From Methylorubrum sp. B1-46 (lineage in GTDB: Bacteria > Pseudomonadota > Alphaproteobacteria > Rhizobiales > Beijerinckiaceae): DNA of 64,000 bases. The stretch lies in contig NZ_CP088247.1 of assembly GCF_021117295.1 (NCBI RefSeq), forward strand, positions 496,001 through 560,000. The letters run 5' to 3'. Under the pieces are notes generated by a model. The model was not told the DNA's origin. It worked only from the letters and a program-made list of their open reading frames with translations, and did no database searches. Positions 35,555 through 44,344 of this stretch are shown piece by piece (position 1 is the first letter of the stretch; every line of letters begins with the position of its first letter). The position numbers and the translations under genes are program-made.

Positions 35555-36693
35555 TTTCCCGCTGGCTTGCCGGCCTCTGCGCCGCGGCCCTGCTCCCGGC
35601 CGCGTTGCTGCTGCTGCCCCTGCTGCACCTCGCGCCGAACCGCCTCGTGACGGGAGTTCCCATCGCTGCCGCCGAGGCCCTCGGCGCCTGGCTCTGGCCG
35701 TGTCTGTCACTCGCCGCCCTCGGGCCCGGCCTGCTCGCTGCGGCTCGCGACAAGGTCACGGCCGGCCTCGCCGGCCTTGCCTGCCTCGGCGCCCTGGCCC
35801 TGTTGCTGGCCGGACTCGGCGCCGGCGCCGCCGAGCTGACCGCTGGCAAGCCTTTCGCGACGCGGGCACGGCTCGGCTCCGGAGCCTGGACCGGAATGGT
35901 CGTGCTGGTCGCAGCGCTCGCCCTCGCCGCGCGGCGCGCTCGCCTGCCGGGCGGGGGCATTACGGCGTCCGCGGCCGTGGCGGGATTGCTGGCCTGTCTC
36001 TGGATCTCGGGCGGTCTCGACGCGCTCTCACTCGCTGTCGAGTTGCGCGCGCGGTCCGATATGCTGGGCGCGGCCCTACTCGATCACCTCGTCCTCACCC
36101 TCGGCGCGCTGGGGCTCGCAGCCAGCCTCACCGTAGCGCTCGCGCTGTGGCGGCGCGGGCGCGGTACGGTCGAACTCGCCGTCAGCGGTATCCAGGTCGT
36201 TCCGGCGGTGGCCTTGCTCGGCGGCCTGGTCGCCGTCCTCTCGGCGCTGCTCGCGGCCGTGCCTGCCTTGCGCGCCTACGGACTCTCGGCGCTCGGCGGT
36301 CTCCCCGCCCTGATCGGCATCGCCGCCTACCTGCTGCTGCCGCTTTGGCGCGGCCAGCAGGCGGCACGGCGCGCCGCGAGCCCGGCCCATCTCGCCGCGG
36401 CCGATGCCCTCGGGCTTTCCCGCCGCCAGATCCTGGCGACGATCCGCCTGCCGCTCGGCGCCCCGCTGCTCGTCGGCGGGCTGCGGGTCGCCGCGGTCCA
36501 GGCGCTCGGTCTTGCCACGCTCGGCGCCCTGGTCGGAGCGGGCGGCCTCGGCACCCTCGTGTTCGACGGCATGGCCCAGTTCGCGCCGGACCTGATCCTG
36601 CTCGGCGCACTTCCTATCATCGCGCTCTCGCTCGCCACGGAGGCGGCCCTCGGCAGTCTCGAGGCGGCCCTTCGTCGGCATTGGCCGCGATGA
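35551..36693 (+). CDS. Osmoprotectant ABC transporter permease (YehY-like)
   Basis: A 380-residue permease of the OpuC/Yeh type with about nine hydrophobic segments. The N-terminal half is a variable membrane region. The C-terminal half is the MetI-like domain with the ATPase-contact loop ADALGLSRRQILATIRLPLGAPLLVGGLR, followed by GALVGAGGLGTLVFDG. The GTG at 35551 overlaps the binding-protein stop and is preferred; an in-frame ATG at 35524 is an alternative. Its stop overlaps the second permease start (ATGA). It forms a heterodimeric channel with the next product. Confidence 0.87.
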   Translation: MISRWLAGLCAAALLPAALLLLPLLHLAPNRLVTGVPIAAAEALGAWLWPCLSLAALGPGLLAAARDKVTAGLAGLACLGALALLLAGLGAGAAELTAGKPFATRARLGSGAWTGMVVLVAALALAARRARLPGGGITASAAVAGLLACLWISGGLDALSLAVELRARSDMLGAALLDHLVLTLGALGLAASLTVALALWRRGRGTVELAVSGIQVVPAVALLGGLVAVLSALLAAVPALRAYGLSALGGLPALIGIAAYLLLPLWRGQQAARRAASPAHLAAADALGLSRRQILATIRLPLGAPLLVGGLRVAAVQALGLATLGALVGAGGLGTLVFDGMAQFAPDLILLGALPIIALSLATEAALGSLEAALRRHWPR

Positions 36694-37424
36694 GGCGCCT
36701 CTCACCGGGCCTCGGGCCGCTCGTTCTCGGACTTGCGCTCGCCGCCGCAAGCCATCCGGGCGTGACCGCCCTCGTCGGCGTTGGAGGGGCGAACCGGCCG
36801 CTTGCGATCGGGCGCTTGGCGGAGCTGGTACTGAACCACCTCCTGCTCGCCGCAACCGGACTGGCCGTCGTCGCCGTTCTTGGTGTCGGGCTCGGCCTGA
36901 TCGCCACGCGGGCGCGGTTCGCAGCATTCCGCGGCAGCATCGACACACTCGCCGCTTTCGCCCAGGCGGTGCCGCCAGTGGTCGTCGTCGCTTTGGCGCT
37001 GCCGGTCCTCGGCTTCGGCGGACCGCCCACCCTGCTGGCACTCGTCGCCTACGGGATCATGCCGACCCTGCGGGGCACGGTCGGCGCCCTCGATTCGGTG
37101 TCCCGCGAGGCGCGTGAATCGGCGCGAGCAATCGGCCTGACGCCGGCACAGGTGCTTGCCTATGTCGAACTCCCGCTCGCCGCGACAGGTCTGGTGGAGA
37201 CCCTGCGCACGACCCTGGTCCTCGCCGTCTCGGTGACCACGGTCGGGGCGCTCGCCGGCGCCTCGACCCTCGGCACGCCGATCGTCGCCGGGCTTCAAAA
37301 CCAGAACGTGGCGGCGATGCTCCAGGGCGCGCTCGCGACCGCGGCTCTGGCCTTCCTCGGCGACGGGCTGCTGCTCGCGATCGGGGGATGGATCCGAGCG
37401 GACCGCAAGCAGATCCCCGCTTGA
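36690..37424 (+). CDS. Osmoprotectant ABC transporter permease (YehW-like)
   Basis: A 244-residue permease with five or six membrane segments. The MetI-like core includes AFAQAVPPVVVVALALPVLGFG, then VSREARESARAIGLTPAQVLAYVELPLA (the loop that contacts the ATPase) and VGALAGASTLGTPIV. The start is fixed by ATGA overlap with the first permease. No ATP-binding subunit gene follows: the next gene is convergent, 6 bp away. The transporter must borrow an ATPase from elsewhere or be incomplete. Confidence 0.88.
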   Translation: MRRLSPGLGPLVLGLALAAASHPGVTALVGVGGANRPLAIGRLAELVLNHLLLAATGLAVVAVLGVGLGLIATRARFAAFRGSIDTLAAFAQAVPPVVVVALALPVLGFGGPPTLLALVAYGIMPTLRGTVGALDSVSREARESARAIGLTPAQVLAYVELPLAATGLVETLRTTLVLAVSVTTVGALAGASTLGTPIVAGLQNQNVAAMLQGALATAALAFLGDGLLLAIGGWIRADRKQIPA

Positions 37425-37430
37425 GCGAAC

Positions 37431-38504
37431 CTATTTGTCGAGAAACTCGACCTTGGCGCCCTTCTCGGTATGGCTCGCGAGGTCGCGCGCGTCCCAATTC
37501 GTCATGCGGATGCAGCCATGCGACTCGGTCTTGCCGACCTTCTCCGGATCCGGCGTGCCGTGGATGCCGTAGGAAGGGATCGAGAGGTCGATCCAGACGA
37601 CGCCGACGGGGTTGTTCGGGCCCGGATGGATCGAGAACTTCTTCTTGGCCGTCACGCCCTCGAACCGGTATTTCGGGTTGTAGGTGTACCAGGGATCGAA
37701 GGCGACGGCCTTCACCTTCGCCGATCCGTCCGGCGCCGGCTTCTCCGAACTGCCGATCGAGGCGGGATAGTCCGCGGTCAGCTTCCCGTCCTCCCCGAAG
37801 GCGCGCACCCGCTTGGTGCGCTTGTCGACCTCGATGCGGGTGACCTTGGGCGCCACCGGCGCGCCCTCGACCTTGCCCTCCCCGAGCGGCGGCACCGCCG
37901 CGACGATCAGCGTGCCGCCCGCCTTGTCGAGGGGCACGTTCGGGTTGAGGGCGGAGAGCAGGTCGCGCTGCATGTGGAAGCGCTCGGCCAGCATCTCGCG
38001 GGTGTTGGTGTAGCGCATCGGCCCGACTTCGGCCTGGTCCTGCATCTTGGGCGGCATCCGCTCGACGAAGGGGCCTTTCACATCCTCCTCCGTGATCGTG
38101 TAGGACGTCACGACCGGGTCCTTGGCCGTTGCCTGGAGCCGGTCGAACAGCTCGCGGGTGAGCCGGTCGCCCTCGGGCAGCCCCTGCGCCGCGGCGAAGG
38201 CCTTGAGCGCGCCGCGCAGATTCTCGCCGTCGCGTCCGTCGATGGCACCGGGCGAGAAGCGGGCCCGGTCGAGCAGCACCTGCACCTTCACCAAAAGCGG
38301 GTCGGGCTTCTTCTCCGCCTCCTTCTTCGGCTTCTTCGCCGATTTGGAAGCCTTGTCCGGCTTCGCCCCGTCCTGCGGCTCCCGGAACGTCGCGTTCTCG
38401 ATCGCCTCGCGGGTCAGGTCCGGTGCCTCGGTCCCGGCGGCCTGCGCGGCTGCCGACCACATGCCGAGCGCCGCCAGCGCCCCCCGCATCCACGCCCGTC
38501 CCAT
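37431..38504 (-). CDS. L,D-transpeptidase (YkuD domain)
   Basis: A 357-residue exported cell-wall enzyme. A signal peptide (to about residue 22, SAAAQAAG) is followed by a Lys-rich linker (KASKSAKKPKKEAEKK). Next comes a helical peptidoglycan-binding-like region (VLLDRARFSPGAIDGRDGENLRGAL). The C-terminal YkuD domain has HGTPD and the catalytic SHGCIRMTN, with Cys at about 331. It forms 3-3 peptidoglycan crosslinks or attaches proteins to the wall. It is convergent with the osmoprotectant operon and is followed on the same strand by nothing obviously co-transcribed. Confidence 0.93.
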   Translation of the reverse strand: MGRAWMRGALAALGMWSAAAQAAGTEAPDLTREAIENATFREPQDGAKPDKASKSAKKPKKEAEKKPDPLLVKVQVLLDRARFSPGAIDGRDGENLRGALKAFAAAQGLPEGDRLTRELFDRLQATAKDPVVTSYTITEEDVKGPFVERMPPKMQDQAEVGPMRYTNTREMLAERFHMQRDLLSALNPNVPLDKAGGTLIVAAVPPLGEGKVEGAPVAPKVTRIEVDKRTKRVRAFGEDGKLTADYPASIGSSEKPAPDGSAKVKAVAFDPWYTYNPKYRFEGVTAKKKFSIHPGPNNPVGVVWIDLSIPSYGIHGTPDPEKVGKTESHGCIRMTNWDARDLASHTEKGAKVEFLDK

Positions 38505-38609
38505 CGCCTGCCCGCGCTCCTCAAATCATGACGGGAAGGAAGCGATAGCCCAGCCTCGGCGTTCCCGCGGCGAAGCGCGCTTGTTCGAGAATTCGTTCGA
38601 GGGGGCCGC

Positions 38610-39542
38610 CTACTGGCAGAGGCGGTGGCCCGCGTTGCGCTCGCGCAGGTCGAGATGCAGGTGATTGCCGTGCGCCGCATCGCTGCCCGGCCCGAGCACC
38701 GTGCGGAAGAAACCGCAGGCGCCCATTCGCACCGAGGCCAGGAACGCCGCCTCGGGCGTGCCTTCCGTCGCCGCCGTCACCTTGAGGCTCGGGCGCTTGG
38801 CGAAACCGTAGCCCATGACGTCGATGGCGTTGGCGAAGCTGTGCTCGCTGAGCTTGGCGTCCGTGTCGTGGTTCTGCCCGCGACAGACATAGGTTCCGCC
38901 AAGGGCGAGGCTCTTCAGACTGTCGCCGAACTGCTTCTGCGCGGCGACCTGGACCTCGCTCGTCCAGCGCGCCAGCGCCTCCGCCGCCCGGCAGGTCAGG
39001 GTCGCGGCCGGCTCCAGCGCGACACCGTCGGCGAGCGCAGTGACGTTCAGCGGGCGCGGCGCGATGCACTGGCCGTTTCCGAGCGGCGCCATGGCCTCGA
39101 AGCGGGCGCCGAGCCGCTCCAGCCGACGCAGGCAGGCGGTGTCCTCGGGTGCCGACACCGTGAGGGCCAGCGCCTGCTCACCCGACAGTTCCGGCGGCCG
39201 CTCCGGCGGAAGCGGCGTCGCGGGGAGCACGACAGCCCCGTCCTTCGGAGGATCCTTCGCTTTGGAGGACGTCTCGGGTTGCGGCTCCTCCATCTTCTTT
39301 TCGGTCTCTTTGCCGGTCTCTTGGCCGACCTCCTTGCCCGCTCCGGTGGCGAGTTCGGCCGGGCGCTCGGGCGGCAGCGGCGTGACCTGCGGCTCGGGCG
39401 GCAGGAGGCCCTCCGGCCGCGCGGGCGGTTGGGGCGGCGGCAGCGGCACCGTCGCGGGCGGATTGGCCGGATCGGATCGCGCCGGGCCCGGCGGCAGGAG
39501 GAGGCCGGCAGCCAGCAGGCAGGCGACGGTGAAAGAATTCAT
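38610..39542 (-). CDS. Extensin-like family exported protein
   Basis: A 310-residue protein. A signal peptide (to about residue 23, PARSDPA) is followed by a Pro-rich low-complexity stretch with repeated PLPPERP motifs (about 50-130). The C-terminal domain of about 180 residues is of the extensin-like (ExtenC) type: CLRRLERLGARFEAMAPL, then LTCRAAEALARW, then YVCRGQN, HSFANAIDVMGYGF, and GNHLHLDLRERN at the end. The conserved His/Asp set (SEHSFANAID...HGNHLHLD) resembles M15-type zinc peptidases, suggesting wall-peptide cleavage. ATG 39542 begins the signal peptide directly. Confidence 0.87.
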   Translation of the reverse strand: MNSFTVACLLAAGLLLPPGPARSDPANPPATVPLPPPQPPARPEGLLPPEPQVTPLPPERPAELATGAGKEVGQETGKETEKKMEEPQPETSSKAKDPPKDGAVVLPATPLPPERPPELSGEQALALTVSAPEDTACLRRLERLGARFEAMAPLGNGQCIAPRPLNVTALADGVALEPAATLTCRAAEALARWTSEVQVAAQKQFGDSLKSLALGGTYVCRGQNHDTDAKLSEHSFANAIDVMGYGFAKRPSLKVTAATEGTPEAAFLASVRMGACGFFRTVLGPGSDAAHGNHLHLDLRERNAGHRLCQ

Positions 39543-39741
39543 GCCGCGTATGTCCCGCTCAATCGACCGCGCATCCCGACCTCTCATCCGCCGCCGGGGC
39601 CATGCACGGCAAGGACGCCGCCGCCACGCTCGGCCAAATCCTGCCGCAAGCCCGGATCGGCCGCGATGCCTTTGCGCGGTTCGGCCCACAAACCTATGTT
39701 CAGCGCATCGCCGCACGACATTTTCTCGAAGGTTCTTGTCC

Positions 39742-41841
39742 ATGACCGCCGACACCGCACGCGATCTGACCGAGGGGCGGGAGCCCGGCAGCGCCACCGC
39801 GGCAGCGAACCCGTTCGACGCCTTGGAATGGTCGACCCCCTTCGGCCTGCCGGATTTCGAGGCGATCCGGCCCGAGCATTACGTGCCGGCCTTCGCGCAC
39901 GCGCTGAAGGCGCATGAGGCCGAGATCGCGGCCATCGCCGGGAACCAGGCGGCACCAACCTTCGACAACACCGTCGCGGCGATGGAGCGGGCGGGCGCGG
40001 CCCTCGACCGGGTGGCCAACGTGTTCTTCAACCTGACGGGCAGCAACACCGGTCCGGAGCTGCAGGCGATCGAGCGGGCGGTCGCGCCACAGCTCGCCCG
40101 GCATTCGAGCGCCGTCACCCTCAACCCGCAGCTTTGGGACCGCCTCTCGGCGATCGATGCCGACGCGGAGGATCTGGGGGCGGAGGAGCGCCGCGTGCTC
40201 GACCGCTACCGCAGCCGGTTTCAAAGGGCCGGCGCCGGACTGGCGCCGGAGGCCAAGGCCCGCATCGCCGAGATCGCGATCCGGCTGGCCGAACTCGGTA
40301 CGCAATTCGCCCAGAACGTGCTCGCCGACGAGCGCGACTTCCTCCTGCCGCTCGACGGCGCCGACGACCTTGCCGGCCTGCCCCCCTTCCTGCGCGATGC
40401 CGCCGCGGAAGCCGCCAAGGAACGGGGTTCCGAGCACAGCCACGTCATCACCCTGTCGCGCTCGCTGATCGAGCCGTTCCTGGTCTTCTCCACCCGCCGC
40501 GATCTGCGGGCGCTCGCCTACGCGGCCTGGACCCGGCGCGGCGAGACCGGCGGCACGACCGACAACCGCGCCATCATCGCCGAGATCGTGCGCCTGCGCG
40601 CCGAGCGGGCGCGGCTCCTCGGATTCGACAGCTTCGCCCACCTCAAGCTCGACGACACCATGGCCGGCTCGCCCGACGCGGCGATGGATCTGCTGCGCAA
40701 CGTGTGGAAGCCGGCGCTCCAGCGCGCCGCGGAGGAGCGCGAGGGGCTTCAGGCGCTGGTGCGGGCGGAGGGTCACGGCTTCGCCCTCGAAGCGCATGAC
40801 TGGCGCCATTACTCCGAAAAACTGCGGCGGGCCGAGCACGACCTCGACGAGTCCGAGATCAAGCCGTACCTGCCGCTGGAGGGCATGATCCGCGCGGCCT
40901 TCGACACCGCCTCGAAGCTGTTCGGGCTGAGCTTCGAGGAGTTGCGCGACGTGCCGCGCTATCACCCGGACGTGCGGACCTGGCTCGTGCGCGACGCCGA
41001 CGGTTCGGAGGTCGGTCTGTTCCTCGGCGACTACTTCGCCCGGCCCTCGAAGCGCTCGGGCGCCTGGATGAGCGCCTTCCGCTCGCAGGAACGGCTCAAC
41101 GGCGACATCAAGCCGATCATCGTCAACGTGATGAACTTCGCCCGCGCGCCGCGGGGGGAGCCGACCCTGCTCTCCTTCGACGACGCCCGCACCCTGTTCC
41201 ACGAATTCGGACACGGCCTGCACGGCCTTCTTTCCGACGTGACCTATCCGCTCCTGTCCGGCACCGCGGTCTCGCGCGACTTCGTGGAACTGCCCTCGCA
41301 GCTCTACGAGCACTGGCTGCAGCAGCCGGAGGTACTCCGCGCCCATGCCCGCCACGTCGAGACCGGCGAGCCGATGCCCGACGCACTGCTCGGGCGCCTG
41401 CTGGCGGCGGCGACCTTCAACCAGGGCTTCGCCACGGTGGAGTACGCCGCCTCGGCCATCGTCGACATGACGCTCCATCTCTCCGCGGCAGGCGAGGACG
41501 GGCTCGACGTCGTCGCCTTCGAAGCGGATGCGCTGCGCCGCATCGCCATGCCGGCCGAGATCACCGCGCGGCACCGGGCGCCGCACTTCGCGCACATCTT
41601 CTCCGGCGACGGCTATGCGGCCGGCTACTACAGCTATCTCTGGTCCGAGGTACTCGACGCCGACGCCTTCGACGCGTTCCGCGAGGCCGGCGACATCTTC
41701 CACCCGGAGACGGCGCAGCGTCTGCGCCGGACGATCTACGGTGCCGGCAACCTGCGCGATCCGCGCGAAGCCTACACGGCATTCCGCGGAAGGCTGCCGA
41801 GCATCGAGCCGCTGCTGAAGAAGCGCGGACTGGCGGCATAA
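39742..41841 (+). CDS. M3 family metallopeptidase (oligopeptidase A / Dcp-like)
   Basis: A 699-residue zinc oligopeptidase. The zinc motif HEFGHGLH lies at about residue 487, and the third ligand region is FVELPSQLYEHWLQQPEVL. FSGDGYAAGYYSYLWSEVLDADAFDAF near the C-terminus carries the substrate-binding Tyr/His cluster typical of M3A. No signal peptide is seen, so it is probably cytoplasmic and degrades short peptides, including cleaved signal peptides. Length matches Dcp/OpdA. ATG 39742 follows GAAGGTTCTTGTCC. It is the last ordinary gene before the accessory region. Confidence 0.94.
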   Translation: MTADTARDLTEGREPGSATAAANPFDALEWSTPFGLPDFEAIRPEHYVPAFAHALKAHEAEIAAIAGNQAAPTFDNTVAAMERAGAALDRVANVFFNLTGSNTGPELQAIERAVAPQLARHSSAVTLNPQLWDRLSAIDADAEDLGAEERRVLDRYRSRFQRAGAGLAPEAKARIAEIAIRLAELGTQFAQNVLADERDFLLPLDGADDLAGLPPFLRDAAAEAAKERGSEHSHVITLSRSLIEPFLVFSTRRDLRALAYAAWTRRGETGGTTDNRAIIAEIVRLRAERARLLGFDSFAHLKLDDTMAGSPDAAMDLLRNVWKPALQRAAEEREGLQALVRAEGHGFALEAHDWRHYSEKLRRAEHDLDESEIKPYLPLEGMIRAAFDTASKLFGLSFEELRDVPRYHPDVRTWLVRDADGSEVGLFLGDYFARPSKRSGAWMSAFRSQERLNGDIKPIIVNVMNFARAPRGEPTLLSFDDARTLFHEFGHGLHGLLSDVTYPLLSGTAVSRDFVELPSQLYEHWLQQPEVLRAHARHVETGEPMPDALLGRLLAAATFNQGFATVEYAASAIVDMTLHLSAAGEDGLDVVAFEADALRRIAMPAEITARHRAPHFAHIFSGDGYAAGYYSYLWSEVLDADAFDAFREAGDIFHPETAQRLRRTIYGAGNLRDPREAYTAFRGRLPSIEPLLKKRGLAA

Positions 41842-41910
41842 GCCAAGCAGTGCCCTCCCCCGCAAAAAGAGGGGTGGGCTCGGGCCGGGTCTTATCTCAA
41901 CGTTGGCTCC

Positions 41911-42252
41911 TCATGCAGCGTTACCGAGGACATAGGCCCAGGGCGCTGGCAGACGGAACCGAGGTTCTGTTCGAGTGCATCGGCGCGGTGATAGCGCTGA
42001 AGTCCACTCGCGCCAGATCGCACTGGGGGCCCCCCAACTCATCCCGCAGCCGCCCATCTCGGCGGGTCGCATCTCCCAGGGCAATCCCGAGCGCAGCACG
42101 AGCAGAATGCCGATCAGCGCCGCCCGGTCCTTAATCGGACCACGCCCGCCCGTCGGACGGGACCGCGGCCGCGGCAGAAGCGGAGCGATCTCGCGCCAGT
42201 GATTATCGGGCATCAGGGGGCGAGCCATACTCAGAGACACCTGCACAAGCAA
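41911..42252 (-). pseudogene. IS5-type transposase remnant
   Basis: The first 60 residues of an IS5-family (DUF4096-type) transposase are readable from ATG 42228: MARPLMPDNHWREIAPLLPR, then GGRGPIKDRAALIGILLVLRSGLPWEM. The expected GCGSGMxCWRRLRDW then breaks down (GCGMSWGAPSAIWREW), which suggests small indels. No catalytic DDE region follows. So this is a truncated, decayed element rather than an active insertion sequence. Terminal inverted repeats could not be identified; the left end is missing. It abuts the truncated effector-like frame at 42273. Confidence 0.75.
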
Positions 42253-42272
42253 TCCGTTCCCATTCTGTTAAA

Positions 42273-42545
42273 CTATTCCAGGATCTCGCCCTTATCGACA
42301 CCTTGTGCTTCGAGTTTGCGCACCTTGGCAAACAGCGCTCGCTCGAAGTCGTCCCGCGGCATCTCGTCGAACCACGGCATCGCCGTCGGCGAGGCGTCGA
42401 ACAGGGCCGTGGCGGCGCGACCGACCGGTCCCCCACCCTTGAACAGCCATCGCCCCCACTGTCTCAGACGCGTGAGCTTCGGCGTCGCGGGCAACGAAGG
42501 CGGTGGGCGCGACCACTGCTGCGCGCCTGCTGCGGCCTCTGCCAT
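42273..42545 (-). pseudogene. Truncated N-terminus of a putative secreted effector
   Basis: A 90-residue frame of no confirmed family: MAEAAAGAQQWSRPPPSLPA, then RQWGRWLFKGGGPVGRAATAL, then AMPWFDEMPRDDFERALFAKVRKLEAQG. It ends 45 bp before the transposase remnant's start. The sequence reads like the start of a larger protein, cut where the IS lies. It sits 49 bp after the PAAR-like DUF4150 gene on the same strand, the usual place for the cargo effector of a type VI spike. Truncation and effector identity are inferred from context. Confidence 0.5.
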
Positions 42546-42594
42546 GGTGGGGATCCGTCCGATCTGGCCCCGCGAGCGGCGCGGGGAAGCATCC

Positions 42595-43086
42595 TCAGGG
42601 CTCCCGGCGCAAGCTGCCGGGCACGGGATCGGTGTCCTTCGGTGCTTGGCGCGCCTGCTGGTCCTTGACGTAGACCGCCTCGCCCACCGTGTTGCGCCGG
42701 TTCATCCAGAACCGGTCGAGGTGGCGGATCACCGGCGAGCCCTCCGCCCGGACCTGCGGCGCATGCCCGATCGGCTCGGTGATGTCCCAGTGCGTGCCCG
42801 ACCTTACGCCCCCCGCCGTGCCGGCCTCGTCGCCGTGCACGTGCGTCGTGCGCGAGCGCAGGACCATCGCCTTCTGCCCCGTGAACCGGACCGTGTGGGC
42901 GTAGCCGTCGAAGTGGTCGGCGTAGTCGACGATCGGGTACGGCACCGGCACAAGAACCGAGCCCCGCGGCGTCAGGCACACGTCCGCGGCCCAGGTGAGA
43001 GGGACGCGCGCTGCCGGCTCAGGTTCGTTCAGTTCCCCGCCTTCGAGGATCGGGTGTGGATCGCATTACGGCCAACAATCGCGCAT
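42595..43086 (-). pseudogene. PAAR-like DUF4150 protein with an early in-frame stop
   Basis: The frame encodes a PAAR-like DUF4150 domain: LNEPEPAARVPLTWAADVCL, then VPVPYPIVDYADH, TVRFTGQKAMVLRSRTTHVH, GDEAGTAGGVRSGTHWDI and VIRHLDRFWMNRRNTVGEAV. Such proteins cap the VgrG spike of type VI secretion and carry toxins. A plausible ATG at 43086 with GAAGAGG just upstream overlaps the end of the immunity gene. The seventh codon is TAA (43066-43068), in the same frame as the domain. The first start after it, GTG 42981, would lose part of the conserved N-terminus. Either the gene is inactivated by a nonsense change or it uses a non-standard start. Confidence 0.65.
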
Positions 43087-43094
43087 CTGCCTCT

Positions 43095-44081
43095 TCAATC
43101 GAAGCGGCGGATCCACTTCATCGTTTCTTCGAGGCTGTCGCGCTCTTCCGGCACCTCGATGATCCCGTATTCATACCCTTCGAATCGTATCGGTTTGATG
43201 ATTCGAGCAACATCCTTATAAACTTCAGGAATGCCCCCGATTCCATTGCTATCGATGATCGGTCGCTCACCCGCGCGGATCACGCATCCGCCGGAATATC
43301 TTAGCAGGCTCATCTCGGATGTAAGTTGGGCACGCACCGCGTCCTCCCCACCCAGAAGCGCAATATTGACGTCGCCCAAGAAGGTGAGCCAGTTTGAAGA
43401 CCTTGGCAGTTCATAGCCCCCGTGACGCGTCTCTGACCAATAGTCCCCCATCGCGTCGTACTCGAGAGCAGGATACTTTTGCATCAGTGGATAATAATAT
43501 ACTTTGCCAACCATCTCACGCCCAGGCTCAGTCAGCACACCAAGTCCTCCCGATCCATGCACGACGGCAAGCCGTTCAGACCAACAACGCGCCATTTCAA
43601 CAAAATTATCAAGATCATCTAGAATAAACATCGGAGGAAAATGAAATTTGATGCCGGATAAGCGGCGACCTTCATTGTTTTCATTAAAACCAAATGCGAT
43701 CATTCTATACAAAGATGGATCTTCATCTTCTTTGGGGTTAAATCCAGAAACAGAACAATAAAAATCTTCATTTTTCCCTTTTCCTACTAATGTTTTGAGA
43801 TGACCATCAAGGAAGTTGTAATCTATTGGTTTGTATGATCGATTGTTGCCGATCTTGTAATGTGTAATTTCATTTTTGAATGTCTCAATATATTCATTGA
43901 TTGTATCTTTCATCGCTTGTCGCTTGCCGGATGAGCTGCCATCAATAAAATACAAAGATAGTATCCCACCAACTCGAGAAACAATTTTTCGCATCTTGGG
44001 CGAGCGAAGAAGCAATTGCGTTTCAATTTTTTTTGGATCGCGCTGAGACTGCCACATGACATATTCAGGAATTTCAATCAT
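43095..44081 (-). CDS. DUF3396 (type VI immunity family) protein
   Basis: A 328-residue cytoplasmic protein. The DUF3396 pattern is clear: VGGILSLYFIDGSSSGKRQA, then LDGHLKTLVGKGKNEDFYCS, GIKFHFPPMFILDDLDNFVE, LAVVHGSGGLGVLTEP, SNWLTFLGDVNIALLGGED and the final GGIPEVYKDVARIIKPIRF. Members are immunity proteins encoded beside type VI effectors. The toxin fragment ends 11 bp upstream. The coding sequence is strikingly AT-rich (about 43.6-44.1 kb especially) against GC-rich surroundings, and uses codons such as AAT, ATA and TTT. This points to recent transfer from another lineage. It is intact. Confidence 0.87.
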   Translation of the reverse strand: MIEIPEYVMWQSQRDPKKIETQLLLRSPKMRKIVSRVGGILSLYFIDGSSSGKRQAMKDTINEYIETFKNEITHYKIGNNRSYKPIDYNFLDGHLKTLVGKGKNEDFYCSVSGFNPKEDEDPSLYRMIAFGFNENNEGRRLSGIKFHFPPMFILDDLDNFVEMARCWSERLAVVHGSGGLGVLTEPGREMVGKVYYYPLMQKYPALEYDAMGDYWSETRHGGYELPRSSNWLTFLGDVNIALLGGEDAVRAQLTSEMSLLRYSGGCVIRAGERPIIDSNGIGGIPEVYKDVARIIKPIRFEGYEYGIIEVPEERDSLEETMKWIRRFD

Positions 44082-44092
44082 GATTCACGTCC

Positions 44093-44344
44093 TTATTGCT
44101 TCCTGTCACATTCGCAATCCTCTGCAACATCTATTTCTCTAAGCTTTACAGCCTTTCGTCCCGGGCGGCTCTGATCTTTAGCAATATCTTTATAGGATCC
44201 CTGCTCTTGAGCCGCGGTTTTGCCATCGACACCCCCCTCTTTCCTAGGGAACTTCATTTCCCAAAGCTCAAATAGGGCGCCGCCTTGCCACCACGACACG
44301 TCCGGCCGCGGCGCATCGGGCACCACTGGAGCTGTTGAGGGCAT
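44093..44344 (-). pseudogene. Orphan C-terminal VRR-NUC-like nuclease toxin tip
   Basis: An 83-residue frame. The sequence RPDVSWWQGGALFELWEMKFP, then EQGSYKDIAKDQ, then KAVKLREIDVAEDCECD resembles the end of VRR-NUC nuclease domains, in which D...ExK (RPD, EMK) forms the PD-(D/E)XK active site. VRR-NUC domains occur as DNA-damaging type VI effectors. The upstream part is missing: directly before it lies a DotC gene fragment in the opposite orientation. So the effector body was lost and its toxin tip remains next to the intact immunity gene. Whether this tip is expressed is doubtful. Confidence 0.6.

Noticed and set aside
39700..41865. A 721-codon open frame antisense to the M3 peptidase gene
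   Set aside because: The HEFGH peptidase on the plus strand is unambiguous; the opposite frame has no family features.
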